64,000 nt of DNA from Lewinellaceae bacterium. Its GTDB lineage: Bacteria > Bacteroidota > Bacteroidia > Chitinophagales > Saprospiraceae. Location of the stretch: assembly GCA_020636275.1 (NCBI GenBank), contig JACJYD010000006.1:1-64000 (forward strand). The letters are read 5' to 3'. How positions within the stretch are numbered: position 1 is the first letter of the stretch; each line of letters begins with the position of its first letter. Below the pieces are notes generated by a model, which saw nothing but the letters and a program-made list of their open reading frames with translations, was not told the DNA's origin and made no database searches. Made by a program: the position numbers and the translations under genes. Of this stretch, positions 45,038 to 53,913 are shown piece by piece.

Positions 45038-47362
45038 CTACACCAGCAAACTCTCCATCAACGGCTCCCCTTTCTCGCGCCGTGCCAACTCCTGGGCATC
45101 GACCGCAGCAAGGGCGGTGAGGTTGATGATCTGGCTGATGTCGACGCCGACGGGCAGGATCTGGATGGGCTTGGCCATGCCGATCATGATCGGACCAATG
45201 GTGTGGGCCTTGCCCAGCTTCCGCAACAGGCGCAGACTGATGTTGCCCGCATCGAGGCTCGGGAAGATCAGCAGGTTGGGCGCCTGAGCAGCCAGGTCGG
45301 AGAACGGGAAGCGCTTCTTCATGAACTCCGTATCCAGCGCAAAGTCACCCTGTACGGGGCCGTCGATGATGAGGTCGGGACGGGTCTCCTTGATGATCTC
45401 TACGGCTTTGGCCACTTTTTCGGACTCCGGACTCAACACGGTGCCGAAGTTCGAGAACGACAACATGGCGATCTTCGGATCGATCTGCAGGCTCTTCAAC
45501 TCACCGGCGGCGAGCTTGACGATCGAGGCCAGCTCTTCGGAAGTGGGGTTGATGTTGACGCTGCAGTCGGCCAGGCAATAGAGCTTGTGATCCTGGAGCA
45601 GCATGTACATGCCGGCGACCAGACCGCCTTTCTTGCGCGGACCGATGATGCGCAGCGCGGGCTGCAGCACTTCGTGGAAGCTCTGCGATACACCGGCTAC
45701 CATGCCGTCGGCATCACCCATATGCACCATCATGGCACCGAAGTTGATGTAGTTGCGCATGTCGAGCGCGGCGCGGTCTTGTGAAATGCCGTTGCGCTGG
45801 TGCATGCGGTAGTATTCATTGACGTAGATCTGCCGGCGGAAGGAACTCTTCGGCTCGATGATCTCGATGCCTTCGGGCTCGTGATGGAGCTCTTCGAAAA
45901 GATCCAGGATTTCCTGCTTGCTCTTGCCGAGCAATATCGGCTTGGCCACGCGCTCGCGTACGATCTCGCTGGCGGCCCAGATGATCTTCGGATCGGTGCC
46001 TTCGGGGAATACGATGCGCTTCAGGTCGCGACGGGCACGAATGAAGATTTTGCGCATGATCTCGCGCGTCCAGTCTGACTTTTCGCGGAGCTGCTCCTTG
46101 TATTCTTCAATGTCGATCATCTTCCTGGCCACTCCGGTCTTCATGGCGGCTTCGGCTACGGCAGAGGCCGACCATACCAGCACGCGCTGGTCGAAGGGCT
46201 TGGGTATGATGTATTCGGGGCCGAAGGCCAGGTTCATATCATCGTAGGCACGCTTGACGGAATCGGGTACTTCTTCTTTCGCCAGATTGGCGAGAGCCAT
46301 GGCGGCAGCCATCTTCATCTCTTCATTGATCGCGGTGGCTTCGACGTCGAGCGCGCCGCGGAAAATGAACGGGAAGCCGAGCACGTTGTTCACCTGGTTG
46401 GGATAGTCGCTGCGGCCGGTGGCCATCAGAACGTCCGGACGCGCTTCTTTGGCGTCTTCGTAGGTGATCTCCGGGTCGGGATTGGCCATGGCGAAGATAA
46501 TGGGTTGCTCACCCATCGTGCGCACCATGTCTTTGGTGAGGATGCCTTTCTGCGAAAGTCCGCAGAATACATCGGCGCCGCGCATGGCGTCGGCCAGGTC
46601 GCGCCGGTCGGTATCCCGGTAGTATTTGTCTTTGTAAATGTTGCGGCCTTCGTCGCCGCGGCCTTTCCACAAGACGCCCTTGCTGTCGGTCATCAGGATG
46701 TTGTCGGGATTGACCCCGAGGTTCACCCAGAAATTGGCACAGGCAATACCGGCGGCGCCGGCGCCGCTGAAGACGACCTTGATCTGCTTGATGTTTTTCT
46801 TGGTCACTTCCAGTGCGTTCAGCAACGCAGCGCCGGAAATGATGGCGGTACCGTGCTGGTCGTCGTGGAATACGGGAATGTCGAGTTCGGCCTTCAGGCG
46901 CTCTTCGATGATGAAGCACTCAGGGGCTTTGATGTCCTCGAGGTTGATGCCACCGAAGGTGGGCGCAATATTCTTCACGGTCCGGATGATGTCTTCCGGA
47001 TCCTTGGAGTCTACTTCGATATCGAACACGTCGATGTCGGCAAAACGCTTAAACAGCACGCCTTTTCCTTCCATGACGGGTTTGCCGGCCAAAGGGCCGA
47101 TATCGCCCAGGCCCAACACGGCGGTCCCGTTGGAGATCACCGCTACCAGGTTGCCCTTGGCTGTATACAAGCGGGCCAGACTGGGGTCGCGTTCAATCTC
47201 CAGGCAAGGCTGGGCCACCCCCGGCGTATACGCCAGCGAAAGGTCCAACTGTGATACACAGGGCTTGCTTGAAATGACCTCAATCTTCCCCCTCCTACCC
47301 CGTTCATGGTACTCCAGCGCCGCCTTCTTAAGGCCACTGGCTTTGAGTTTATCACTTTCCAT
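45038..47362 (-). CDS. maeB: NADP-dependent malic enzyme with phosphotransacetylase-like domain
   Basis: 774 residues, the normal length of MaeB. The N-terminal malic enzyme part (about 1-430) has SLAYTPGVAQPC, VISNGTAVLGLGDIGPLAGK, the metal-binding VFHDDQHGTAI and the dinucleotide loop VVFSGAGAAGIACANFW. It decarboxylates malate to pyruvate. The C-terminal part (about 435-760) is a phosphate acetyl/butyryltransferase domain (RIVFPEGTDPKIIWAA, MVHMGDADGMVAGV, LGKAHTIGPIMIGMAKP) that is regulatory in characterised homologues, sensing acetyl-CoA. Single-gene unit; a heptad hairpin lies after the stop. Confidence 0.97.
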   Translation of the reverse strand: MESDKLKASGLKKAALEYHERGRRGKIEVISSKPCVSQLDLSLAYTPGVAQPCLEIERDPSLARLYTAKGNLVAVISNGTAVLGLGDIGPLAGKPVMEGKGVLFKRFADIDVFDIEVDSKDPEDIIRTVKNIAPTFGGINLEDIKAPECFIIEERLKAELDIPVFHDDQHGTAIISGAALLNALEVTKKNIKQIKVVFSGAGAAGIACANFWVNLGVNPDNILMTDSKGVLWKGRGDEGRNIYKDKYYRDTDRRDLADAMRGADVFCGLSQKGILTKDMVRTMGEQPIIFAMANPDPEITYEDAKEARPDVLMATGRSDYPNQVNNVLGFPFIFRGALDVEATAINEEMKMAAAMALANLAKEEVPDSVKRAYDDMNLAFGPEYIIPKPFDQRVLVWSASAVAEAAMKTGVARKMIDIEEYKEQLREKSDWTREIMRKIFIRARRDLKRIVFPEGTDPKIIWAASEIVRERVAKPILLGKSKQEILDLFEELHHEPEGIEIIEPKSSFRRQIYVNEYYRMHQRNGISQDRAALDMRNYINFGAMMVHMGDADGMVAGVSQSFHEVLQPALRIIGPRKKGGLVAGMYMLLQDHKLYCLADCSVNINPTSEELASIVKLAAGELKSLQIDPKIAMLSFSNFGTVLSPESEKVAKAVEIIKETRPDLIIDGPVQGDFALDTEFMKKRFPFSDLAAQAPNLLIFPSLDAGNISLRLLRKLGKAHTIGPIMIGMAKPIQILPVGVDISQIINLTALAAVDAQELARREKGEPLMESLLV

Positions 47363-47484
47363 AATTGGAATTTTTGGTTGGTTGAATTTCAGAGTGCAAA
47401 GTTATCTATACCGCTTTTACAAAGTGTTGATGGAAATCATGGGTGAGGGTGATCTTTCTCAATTTATTTAGTTTTTAAGTTTTT

Positions 47485-47530
47485 GAGGGTATGAGTTTTT
47501 GGGATCAAAAACTCATACCCTTATAAACTC
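47485..47530. terminator. Perfect 16-bp inverted repeat between divergent maeB and ung
   Basis: AGGGTATGAGTTTTTG (47486-47501) pairs with CAAAAACTCATACCCT (47506-47521) over a GGAT loop. The genes on both sides point away from it, so it is not a terminator of either; it belongs to the GAGTTTTTGAGGGT simple-repeat class also seen at 44.75-44.85 kb. Confidence 0.75.
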
Positions 47531-47574
47531 AAAAACCCATTACGTGATTTTGTATTTTGCAGAAAAACCTGCTT

Positions 47575-48249
47575 ATGCCTGACGTCCGCATCGAAGCCAG
47601 CTGGAAAGAAGTCCTGAAAGACGAGTTCGAACAGCCCTATTTTGAGGGGATTGTTTCTTTTTTGAAAAATGAAAAAGCGGCGGGGAAAACCATTTATCCG
47701 CCCGGACCGTTGATCTTCAACGCGTTCGATACGACGCCTTTCCAGAAAGTGAAAGTGGTGGTGCTGGGCCAGGATCCCTATCATAACCCCGGTGAGGCGA
47801 TGGGGCTTTGTTTTTCAGTGCCCAAAGGGGTGCGCATCCCGCCTTCTTTGCAAAATATTTATAAAGAATTGAATGCCGATGTGGGCGCCGCCATCCCCAA
47901 CCACGGCGACCTGACCGGGTGGGCCCACCAAGGGGTATTCCTCCTCAACGCCATGCTCACGGTGGAGAAAAACCGGGCGGCTTCCCACCAAAAGATCGGC
48001 TGGCAGACCTTCACCGACGCCGTGATCCGCAACCTGTCGCATAAGCGCGAAAACCTGGTCTTCCTGCTCTGGGGGGGCTTCGCCCGCAAGAAAAAGGAAC
48101 TGATCGACGGTTCGCGCCACCTCATTCTGGAAGCGGCGCATCCTTCGCCACTGGCGGGTGGGGCGTTCTTCGGCTGCCGGCACTTTTCAAGAGCGAATGA
48201 GTATTTGCAGGCGCACGGGGTTGGGGGTATTGAATGGCAAATTGATTAA
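47575..48249 (+). CDS. ung: Uracil-DNA glycosylase
   Basis: 224 residues from the ATG at 47575 (MPDVRIEASWKEVL); a TTG at 47557 in frame is a weaker start. Family 1 UDG motifs are intact: the water-activating loop VVVLGQDPYHNPGEAMGLCF, the proline-rich loop RIPPSLQNIYKEL, LLNAMLTVEKN, the uracil-binding VFLLWGGFARKK and the minor-groove loop EAAHPSPLAGG. It removes uracil from DNA to start base excision repair. Stand-alone gene in core genome context. Confidence 0.98.
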   Translation: MPDVRIEASWKEVLKDEFEQPYFEGIVSFLKNEKAAGKTIYPPGPLIFNAFDTTPFQKVKVVVLGQDPYHNPGEAMGLCFSVPKGVRIPPSLQNIYKELNADVGAAIPNHGDLTGWAHQGVFLLNAMLTVEKNRAASHQKIGWQTFTDAVIRNLSHKRENLVFLLWGGFARKKKELIDGSRHLILEAAHPSPLAGGAFFGCRHFSRANEYLQAHGVGGIEWQID

Positions 48250-48280
48250 TTATTTTAACCGCAAAGGCGCTAATTAAAAA

Positions 48281-50815
48281 TCATTCCGCCAGCAAATAGG
48301 CATAAACATCACTATCGAGCGCAGTGACGAGCAAACGGCCCTGCGGTATCCGCACGATGGAAAACGCCGAAGTGCCCGCCAGGGGGAATCCGGGGTATAT
48401 TTTCCCCTCCGGTGTAAAAAGGAAAACCTGCCGCCGCTGCCGGTCGATCGTCCCGAAAAACGCTTTTTCTTCCCCGGGAACCGTGCCGGCTACGAGCTCA
48501 TCCTGGGGCTGGGGCAATTGCCATTTTTTCCACAACACCACCTTGTCGCCGGTGTAGTAGTATACGGCAATGTCGGGGCCGCTCATCACGAGATAATCCT
48601 TCCGGTCGTCGCCGACCACATCTTCGAAGCGGAAAAGGACCCGTTGGTTGTTGCCCACCGGGGTATTCAGCACAAATCCCTGCCCCTCGCCGTTTATGAT
48701 CTGCACGCTGCCATAGCCGTCGCTGATAGCGATGCGGGCCATTTGGGGCAATACCTGGGTTCCCGGAGCGGAAAGGACGTTGCCGATTACCTGGATGGGA
48801 GGAAACCGGTAGCTGCCGTCGCGCTGAAATACGTGCAAAAAACCGTCTTCCGACCAGGCCAGCAGGTAATCTTTGTTTTGGTATTGAAAATGCTGCAGGG
48901 GTTTCACTACCCGGCCGACTTCCTGCCCGGGGCCCCAGCCTACGAGCGGACGGCCGTAGCGGTCGAATCCATACAGGCGGCCGTTCTCGCAGGCGAGGAA
49001 AATACCGTAATCGCCATCCCCGCTGAAGTCGGTGAGCAACAGGCCGTTCGTAGCGGCCGATTGCAGGCGGAGCGGAAACGTGCTGACCAGTTCCCCTTTC
49101 GCATCTACGATAAAAATGGCGTCCCGGGTATTGAACAGGAGCTCCGTGGGCGCATCGGTGTAGTAGGCGATGGGATAGATATCCGAGAGCAGCGGACTGC
49201 CCAGCGGCCGCTTCCAAAGCACCTTTCCGCCGGGGGCGATCCGGTAGAGCTCGTACCGGGCGTCCTGGACCATCCAGGAGCGCTCTGCGCCGCCGAAGAC
49301 GGGTTGGGGCGCCGTAATGGCCACCGTGTCGAGATTTGCCTTCCAGGCGATGGAAATGGCCGAGGAGAAGACTTCCGCCGACCGCTTGACCGCCTCAACG
49401 CGCAGGTGATCTTCACCCGGCAGGAAGGCCACCTGCATTTGTCCTTTTTTCAGGAAAGGCAGCTCCTGGGCCGGTTCGAACGATTTGGCCAATACGGGTC
49501 CGAGGCGATCGGCCTCAACATAGGCCCAGCCAAGGGCCGTCGAGGGCAACTTGCTGCGTGCTTCCAGAAAATGATCGGCCCGGGCCAGCACTTGTCCGGC
49601 AATGTATTGATCGAGCCACACCTCCAGCGAAGGCCTGGAATCGGTAATGACCAGATAGTCGTCGATCTGAACGAGGAAGGGGTTGCGCAGGGGCAATGGT
49701 TCGTCCGACCAGGGGGTAGGCAGCAAGGGCTCTGCGAGGATCTGGCGGATCGAAAAGTTTTGGTAGGGGAAGGAGGGCAATTCGCCCTGTTCGGTGGTCC
49801 ACTCCGCCAGCCAGCCGTCAAAGTCCTCCTGCGATCGGATCTTTCCCACCCAGAAAGCCGGGGGCTGCGCATCAACGCCGTAGCCGGGGAGCAGGCCTAC
49901 GGCCCATTCACCGTTCCACCAGGGCTTGAGGAAACGCCGGGCGGCGCCTGCCTCCCACCAGTCGCCCGGAGCGGGCGGCGCCCAGAAAAAGGCCAGCAAT
50001 TGTTCGGGTAAAACGGCGAAGAGCCCATCCGGGGAAGTGGGCGATGCGGCTTTGAGCTGGTCCATCCAGGTCGAATCGCGCCCGGTGCGCCAGTGGCCGG
50101 TTGCCCGCCAGCCGGACGAATCGGTCTCCACGTTCAGGTCGACCCATCCTTTCCACGAACGAAACAAGTCCCAGACTGCGCGGCCCTGGTCGGACAATAC
50201 GGTGGTCCATTGCAGGGCCACCTGGCTGGGTTGCAGCAGGATGGGTCCCGTTTTTTTGGAAGCCGGCGCCCGGTCGAGGGAAAAACTCTTCAACTGCCTG
50301 ATGGCGTCTTCGATGAGAAAGGGAAAGGGCGCGGCCAGGATCAGGTTGTGGAACCGGGCGATGGCGAAGGGCTGCCCTTCAGCGGTCTTTCCGCTGTAGA
50401 TCGGCACTTGCTTGAAGCGGGAGGGCTCGGCGGGGTTTGCCGCCAACCAACGAAGCAGTTTCTCCTCAGTTCCAGGGGTATCCCAGATCCCCAGCCAGCC
50501 CATGCGGCCTTTCCCCATGGGTTGCAATACGGCGACAGCCCGACGGAACGAAGGAGCGTCGCCGATCGTATCGGCAAGGGTCGCCTCCACGTCCCCGAGC
50601 AATGCCCAGTGCCGGGGCAACTCCCAGGCATCCCAGGGAGAAGATGTACTCCGAAAGGAACCGGGCGAAAAGACAAAGGAAGAATATTTTGGAACTGCCC
50701 GAAAAGCATTTACCTTTACAAAAGGTAAAGGAAAGAACTGGTGGGTCCCCCACAACAGGAGTCCTACGCCGGCGAATGCGAGGAGCAGTACAATAGGACG
50801 TTTCCATTTTTTCAT
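48281..50815 (-). CDS. Large membrane-anchored protein with C-terminal PQQ-like propeller
   Basis: 844 residues. One N-terminal membrane anchor (about 8-28). Residues about 30-480 resemble the DUF3352-type periplasmic region (FSPGSFRSTSSPWDAWELPR, LLRWLAANPAEPSRFKQVPIYSG, QIDDYLVITDSRPSLEVWLDQYIAG). From about 510 the sequence has propeller blades (YRIAPGGKVLWKRPLGSPLL, VDAKGELVSTFPL, DFSGDGDYGIFLACENGRLYG, DRYGRPLVGW, FTPEGKIYPGFPLAG), as in PQQ-like or outer-membrane assembly propellers. Tryptophan content is high. Probably a periplasmic scaffold or binding protein; function unknown. It is alone on this strand between ung and the DUF423 gene. Confidence 0.8.
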   Translation of the reverse strand: MKKWKRPIVLLLAFAGVGLLLWGTHQFFPLPFVKVNAFRAVPKYSSFVFSPGSFRSTSSPWDAWELPRHWALLGDVEATLADTIGDAPSFRRAVAVLQPMGKGRMGWLGIWDTPGTEEKLLRWLAANPAEPSRFKQVPIYSGKTAEGQPFAIARFHNLILAAPFPFLIEDAIRQLKSFSLDRAPASKKTGPILLQPSQVALQWTTVLSDQGRAVWDLFRSWKGWVDLNVETDSSGWRATGHWRTGRDSTWMDQLKAASPTSPDGLFAVLPEQLLAFFWAPPAPGDWWEAGAARRFLKPWWNGEWAVGLLPGYGVDAQPPAFWVGKIRSQEDFDGWLAEWTTEQGELPSFPYQNFSIRQILAEPLLPTPWSDEPLPLRNPFLVQIDDYLVITDSRPSLEVWLDQYIAGQVLARADHFLEARSKLPSTALGWAYVEADRLGPVLAKSFEPAQELPFLKKGQMQVAFLPGEDHLRVEAVKRSAEVFSSAISIAWKANLDTVAITAPQPVFGGAERSWMVQDARYELYRIAPGGKVLWKRPLGSPLLSDIYPIAYYTDAPTELLFNTRDAIFIVDAKGELVSTFPLRLQSAATNGLLLTDFSGDGDYGIFLACENGRLYGFDRYGRPLVGWGPGQEVGRVVKPLQHFQYQNKDYLLAWSEDGFLHVFQRDGSYRFPPIQVIGNVLSAPGTQVLPQMARIAISDGYGSVQIINGEGQGFVLNTPVGNNQRVLFRFEDVVGDDRKDYLVMSGPDIAVYYYTGDKVVLWKKWQLPQPQDELVAGTVPGEEKAFFGTIDRQRRQVFLFTPEGKIYPGFPLAGTSAFSIVRIPQGRLLVTALDSDVYAYLLAE

Positions 50816-50865
50816 GTGACCAGGGTTTCAAAGGGCCCGTAAGATAAGGACAATAACGTTTTATT

Positions 50866-51267
50866 ATGCATCGACCTTTTTTCATCTGGGCAGCTTTTTT
50901 GGCTTTTATTGCCGTAGCCTTCGGCGCACTTGGCGCCCATGCACTTCGTGAAGTACTGGATCCCAAGGCTTTAGCTTCTTTTGAAACCGGCGTCCGGTAT
51001 CAATTTTACCATGCACTGGCCTTGTTTATCGCCGGGTTTGCCTATGGTCAGCGTCCCGAGCCGCTCTTCCGCTGGGCCGGACGGCTGTTCATCGCCGGGA
51101 CCATCTGTTTTTCGGGCTCGATCTACCTGTTATCGACCCGCGAACTGTTTGGGACCGGGCAGTTATCCTGGCTGGGCCCCGTTACCCCACTGGGCGGATT
51201 GCTGTTTTTGAGCGCCTGGTTATCCCTCGGTTGGGGCGCCTGGCGATTGGATCAAAACAAAGGATAA
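50866..51267 (+). CDS. DUF423 membrane protein
   Basis: 133 residues, four membrane helices. The N-terminal signature AFGALGAHALREVLDPKALASF and the YHALALF, GTICFSGSIYLLS and LGPVTPLGGLLFL segments are those of the DUF423 family (YgdD/TMEM256 type), small inner-membrane proteins of unknown role. Length is normal for the family. It is divergent from the propeller protein gene, 50 nt away. Confidence 0.95.
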   Translation: MHRPFFIWAAFLAFIAVAFGALGAHALREVLDPKALASFETGVRYQFYHALALFIAGFAYGQRPEPLFRWAGRLFIAGTICFSGSIYLLSTRELFGTGQLSWLGPVTPLGGLLFLSAWLSLGWGAWRLDQNKG

Positions 51268-51382
51268 AATAGACCTAAACTTTATGTTATAGCATCATTT
51301 TATCTTCCAACTTTACACTATATTTAGCCACTATTTCACACCTGACCCCTCCCCCGCAATTTTTCACTCAAACCTCATAACT

Positions 51383-51778
51383 ATGAAAAATCTGAACTTT
51401 TTAAGCCTCTTAATGATCCTCGCCCTGCTTTTTGCAGTTCAACCCGCTTCCGCTGTGGTCAGTGTAAGGAACAGCAATGAAACGGCTACCGCTACGGTTA
51501 GCAAGAAGGAGTTGAAGAAGCAAAATCGCATGGAGAAAATGGTGGACAAGATCCAGAAGAAAATGGACAAGCTCACCAAGAAAGGTATTGACAAGAATGA
51601 CCCGACCGGAAAGTGGCTGTGGTTTGCCATCATTCTCGGTATCGCAGCCATCATTGCCTCTATCCTTTTCTACAGCACCTGGTTGGTCGTGGGATTGTGG
51701 TTCCTTCCCAGCTTGCTTTGGGCAGCGGCCAGTATTTGTTTCCTCATCTGGTTGCTGAAATATCTCGAAGTCATGTAA
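51383..51778 (+). CDS. Small secreted/membrane protein with basic coiled segment
   Basis: 131 residues. A signal peptide (about 1-25, ending PASA) is followed by a lysine-rich amphipathic stretch (SKKELKKQNRMEKMVDKIQK then KMDKLTKKG) and two membrane helices (about 74-95 and 98-125). The layout is common in short Bacteroidota proteins of unknown function that neighbour envelope genes. No family named. A strong bidirectional terminator follows. Confidence 0.75.
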   Translation: MKNLNFLSLLMILALLFAVQPASAVVSVRNSNETATATVSKKELKKQNRMEKMVDKIQKKMDKLTKKGIDKNDPTGKWLWFAIILGIAAIIASILFYSTWLVVGLWFLPSLLWAAASICFLIWLLKYLEVM

Positions 51779-51795
51779 TTTCCTGTAAACCATAA

Positions 51796-51833
51796 TAAAA
51801 AAAAGCCCCGACGCTGGTCGGGGCTTTTTTTTT
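51796..51833. terminator. Bidirectional terminator
   Basis: A run of eight A, then AGCCCCGAC pairing with GTCGGGGCT over a GCTG loop, then nine T. It lies between the convergent gene ending at 51778 and the respiratory cluster ending at 51832, and serves both. Confidence 0.95.
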
Positions 51834-52086
51834 ATTCCACATCCTGCTCTTTCCTCCGGTTTCGGTACCACACATACCCGAAGAACCCCACCAGCAGGTA
51901 AGGCGCCGCCAGCATGTAGAGAATGCCGGCATTCAGGCCTTTGCCCGCAGTTCCCCCCTGTTTCAGGTTCGATTCGGCAGATATCCGGCACATCGGGCAC
52001 TGCGCCTGCACCGGCTGCCAGGATGCCGTTGAAAAACCGATGGCCAGGGTCAGGACGAGAAGGTATCGAAAGAGTCTGGATCTCAT
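51832..52086 (-). CDS. Small CPMC-motif membrane protein at end of respiratory cluster
   Basis: 84 residues from the ATG at 52086 (MRSRLFRYLLVLTLAIGFST); an open frame further upstream runs into a simple-sequence repeat and is not protein-like. A signal peptide (ending VQAQ) leads to CPMCRISAESNLKQGG, then one membrane helix (about 55-76) and a charged tail. Short proteins of this type accompany cytochrome oxidase genes in Bacteroidota; the CxxC pair facing the periplasm could bind copper or exchange thiols during oxidase assembly (inference). Confidence 0.8.
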   Translation of the reverse strand: MRSRLFRYLLVLTLAIGFSTASWQPVQAQCPMCRISAESNLKQGGTAGKGLNAGILYMLAAPYLLVGFFGYVWYRNRRKEQDVE

Positions 52087-52122
52087 TTTTTGCGATTTAT
52101 GGGTACAAAAATAGTTTTTTTT

Positions 52123-52191
52123 AGTGAAGAGTGAAGGGTGAAGAGTGAAAAGCGGCTTCACCCTTCACCCTTCACCCTTCACCCTTCACCC
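52123..52191. repeat. Heptad inverted repeat (GTGAAGG/CCTTCAC)
   Basis: About four heptads of the form AGTGAAG/GGTGAAG are followed, after AAAAGCGG, by five copies of CACCCTT. The two halves can pair into a hairpin of about 28 bp. It lies between the DUF420 gene and the small CPMC gene on the minus strand and may process or terminate the transcript. Confidence 0.85.
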
Positions 52192-52725
52192 CTAATAAAG
52201 CATTAAATAACACATCGGCCCCGAAACCGCCACATACAGCCACACCGGCCATACCCAGCGGGCCATGCGCTTGTGCCGGTCGAACTGGTTGGTGTAGGCC
52301 CGCACGAAGGTGAACAGGATGAAGGGGAAGATCACCGCCGCCAGCACGATGTGGCTGGCCAACAGGATGAGGTAGAGGGTTCGGTAATCCCCGACGTATA
52401 TCTTGGGCGCGGTGGTGATGTGGTAGGCCACGTAGGAGAGCAAAAAGATCACCGAAAGGACCACGGCCACGTAGATGGCCTTCCGGTGCTGCTCCACTTT
52501 TTTATTTTTGATGAAATAATACGCCACCAGCAACACCACGGCCGTCAATGCATTGACGGTGGCGTGAAAGCCGGGCAGGAAACCGAGGCTCACGCCTTCC
52601 GGCAGTTCAAAGTGAATGCGGCGCATCATCGCCACGAGGATCAGCACTACAGCGCTGATCACCCAGGCCCACCTGTTGAGCTTTTTCGCCAATTCCAGAT
52701 TTGATTGATCCATTGCTTTTTCCAA
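52192..52725 (-). CDS. DUF420 membrane protein, oxidase assembly-associated
   Basis: 177 residues, five to six membrane helices with conserved histidines in GFHATVNALTAVVLLVAYYF, YVAYHITTAPKIYVGDYRT, ILLASHIVLAAVIFPFILF and NQFDRHKRMARWVWP. This is the DUF420 (YozB/CtaM-like) family; the Bacillus/Staphylococcus member CtaM is needed for maturation of haem-copper oxidases. MDQSNLE at 52713 is an alternative start. It follows the SCO-like gene by 16 nt and belongs to the same operon. Confidence 0.93.
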   Translation of the reverse strand: MEKAMDQSNLELAKKLNRWAWVISAVVLILVAMMRRIHFELPEGVSLGFLPGFHATVNALTAVVLLVAYYFIKNKKVEQHRKAIYVAVVLSVIFLLSYVAYHITTAPKIYVGDYRTLYLILLASHIVLAAVIFPFILFTFVRAYTNQFDRHKRMARWVWPVWLYVAVSGPMCYLMLY

Positions 52726-52741
52726 TCACTAATTACTAAAA

Positions 52742-53371
52742 TTATTTTTCCCTGTCTCGCTTCAATACGATATCCGGATCCGGCAGGCGCGGCATGACGA
52801 TGGTGATATGCTCGATCAGCCGGCCCATTTGGGAATTGTCGAGGATATCGTAGGTGCGGCGCACCACCATACCGGTATCGGCCAGGGCGATGTGTTGGCG
52901 GTCGGGGATATAAAAGGCTCCCGAGGCCAGGCGGTCGAGATCGGTGTGGTCGGTGGTCAGGATCTCCCACTGCAGGGAATCGGTCAGGTTGTTGTCGACA
53001 GCGAATCGGGCGGGATCGGTCAGTACGGAGGAGTCGGCGAAGAGCAGGAAACACACATCGTCGCGATGGTCGAACTGATCCTGCAACTCCCGTATGCGGC
53101 TCGTCCATTGCTGCTGTTGGGCGGCATCGTCGGGAAGGAAGGTAGCGATGGTCACGCGCTTGTGCAACTGGCCGGAGGAGAAGAGCCGGCCATATTGATC
53201 GGTCAGCTCGAAGGCGCCCACCGTGCCGAGGTCCTTTAATTCGGCTATGGCCGCCTTGCGGTGGTTATAACCGCTTTGCAGGTAGTACCAGGAGCCGCCG
53301 GGCAGGATCACCAGAAGGAACAGCAGTCCGGCAATCTGGACAAAGTTCATTCGTTTGCGTGGTTCACTCAT
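52742..53371 (-). CDS. SCO1/SenC-like thioredoxin-fold protein lacking the copper-binding cysteines
   Basis: 209 residues. One N-terminal membrane anchor (about 10-30), then a thioredoxin-like domain with the SCO pattern: VGAFELTDQYGRLFSSGQLH, RVTIATFLPD, ELQDQFDHRDDVCFLLFADS and FYIPDRQHIALADTGMVVRR. In functional SCO proteins the second block would read F..T.C...CP and bind Cu for delivery to the CuA site. Here that stretch is FLPDDAAQQQQW, and the only cysteine (in DDVCFLLF) is in another strand. It may be an assembly scaffold rather than a copper chaperone. It sits between coxD and DUF420 in the operon. Confidence 0.85.
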   Translation of the reverse strand: MSEPRKRMNFVQIAGLLFLLVILPGGSWYYLQSGYNHRKAAIAELKDLGTVGAFELTDQYGRLFSSGQLHKRVTIATFLPDDAAQQQQWTSRIRELQDQFDHRDDVCFLLFADSSVLTDPARFAVDNNLTDSLQWEILTTDHTDLDRLASGAFYIPDRQHIALADTGMVVRRTYDILDNSQMGRLIEHITIVMPRLPDPDIVLKRDREK

Positions 53372-53451
53372 GTCTGAAGTTTATGAACAGGAGGAGCCGC
53401 CGCAGCGCCTCCTCCTATTCCACTTAACAATCGGAGATCAGGTTGGTTTTG

Positions 53452-53488
53452 CAAAAAAAAGAGGGCGGGAAAACCCCGCCCTCTTTTT
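53452..53488 (-). terminator. Strong hairpin terminator between coxD and SCO-like gene
   Basis: GAGGGCGGG (53461-53469) pairs with CCCGCCCTC (53475-53483), flanked by A and T runs on both sides, so it works in either direction. It lies downstream of the coxD stop (53497) and would separate the oxidase structural genes from the assembly genes. Confidence 0.93.
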
Positions 53489-53496
53489 CGATATAC

Positions 53497-53913
53497 TCAT
53501 TGGATTTGATAGGTTCGACCATCGTCCAGCATCCCCGTTTCGGGAGCAGGTTGACTGTGGACCGATTCCTGGTCTTTTTGTTTGATCAGTTCGCGGCGGT
53601 TATGCCAGGAGTTGCCTTCCTGGAAAAAAGCGATGATAGCCCATACCAGCAACAGGGTGGGGAGCAGAACGCTCATGGCGAGCCCTTTGACCTCGTAGCG
53701 CATATGCATGAACTCATACACGATAAAATAGGCCTTGTACAAGCTGAGCACGATCATCACCGGATAAAAGACGATCTTGTGCAGGTAAAAACCATGTATG
53801 ATGTGGCCATTGCCAAAAAGAGCTACGAATACCTCGCCCATGGTGACAACCCCGAGGATAAGCAATCCCTTCAACACGACTTTTTTGGCTTCAGCGTAAT
53901 CTAATTGTGCCAT
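53497..53913 (-). CDS. coxD: Cytochrome c oxidase subunit IV (caa3/CyoD-like)
   Basis: 138 residues with three membrane helices (about 13-34, 46-67 and 78-98). KGLLILGVVTMGEVFVALF, LHKIVFYPVMIVLSLYKAYF and VYEFMHMRYEVKGLAMSVLLP match the small subunit IV of prokaryotic haem-copper oxidases. The hydrophilic C-terminal tail is longer than usual. It follows the long subunit III gene on the same strand. The subunit supports stability of the complex and is not catalytic. Confidence 0.92.
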   Translation of the reverse strand: MAQLDYAEAKKVVLKGLLILGVVTMGEVFVALFGNGHIIHGFYLHKIVFYPVMIVLSLYKAYFIVYEFMHMRYEVKGLAMSVLLPTLLLVWAIIAFFQEGNSWHNRRELIKQKDQESVHSQPAPETGMLDDGRTYQIQ

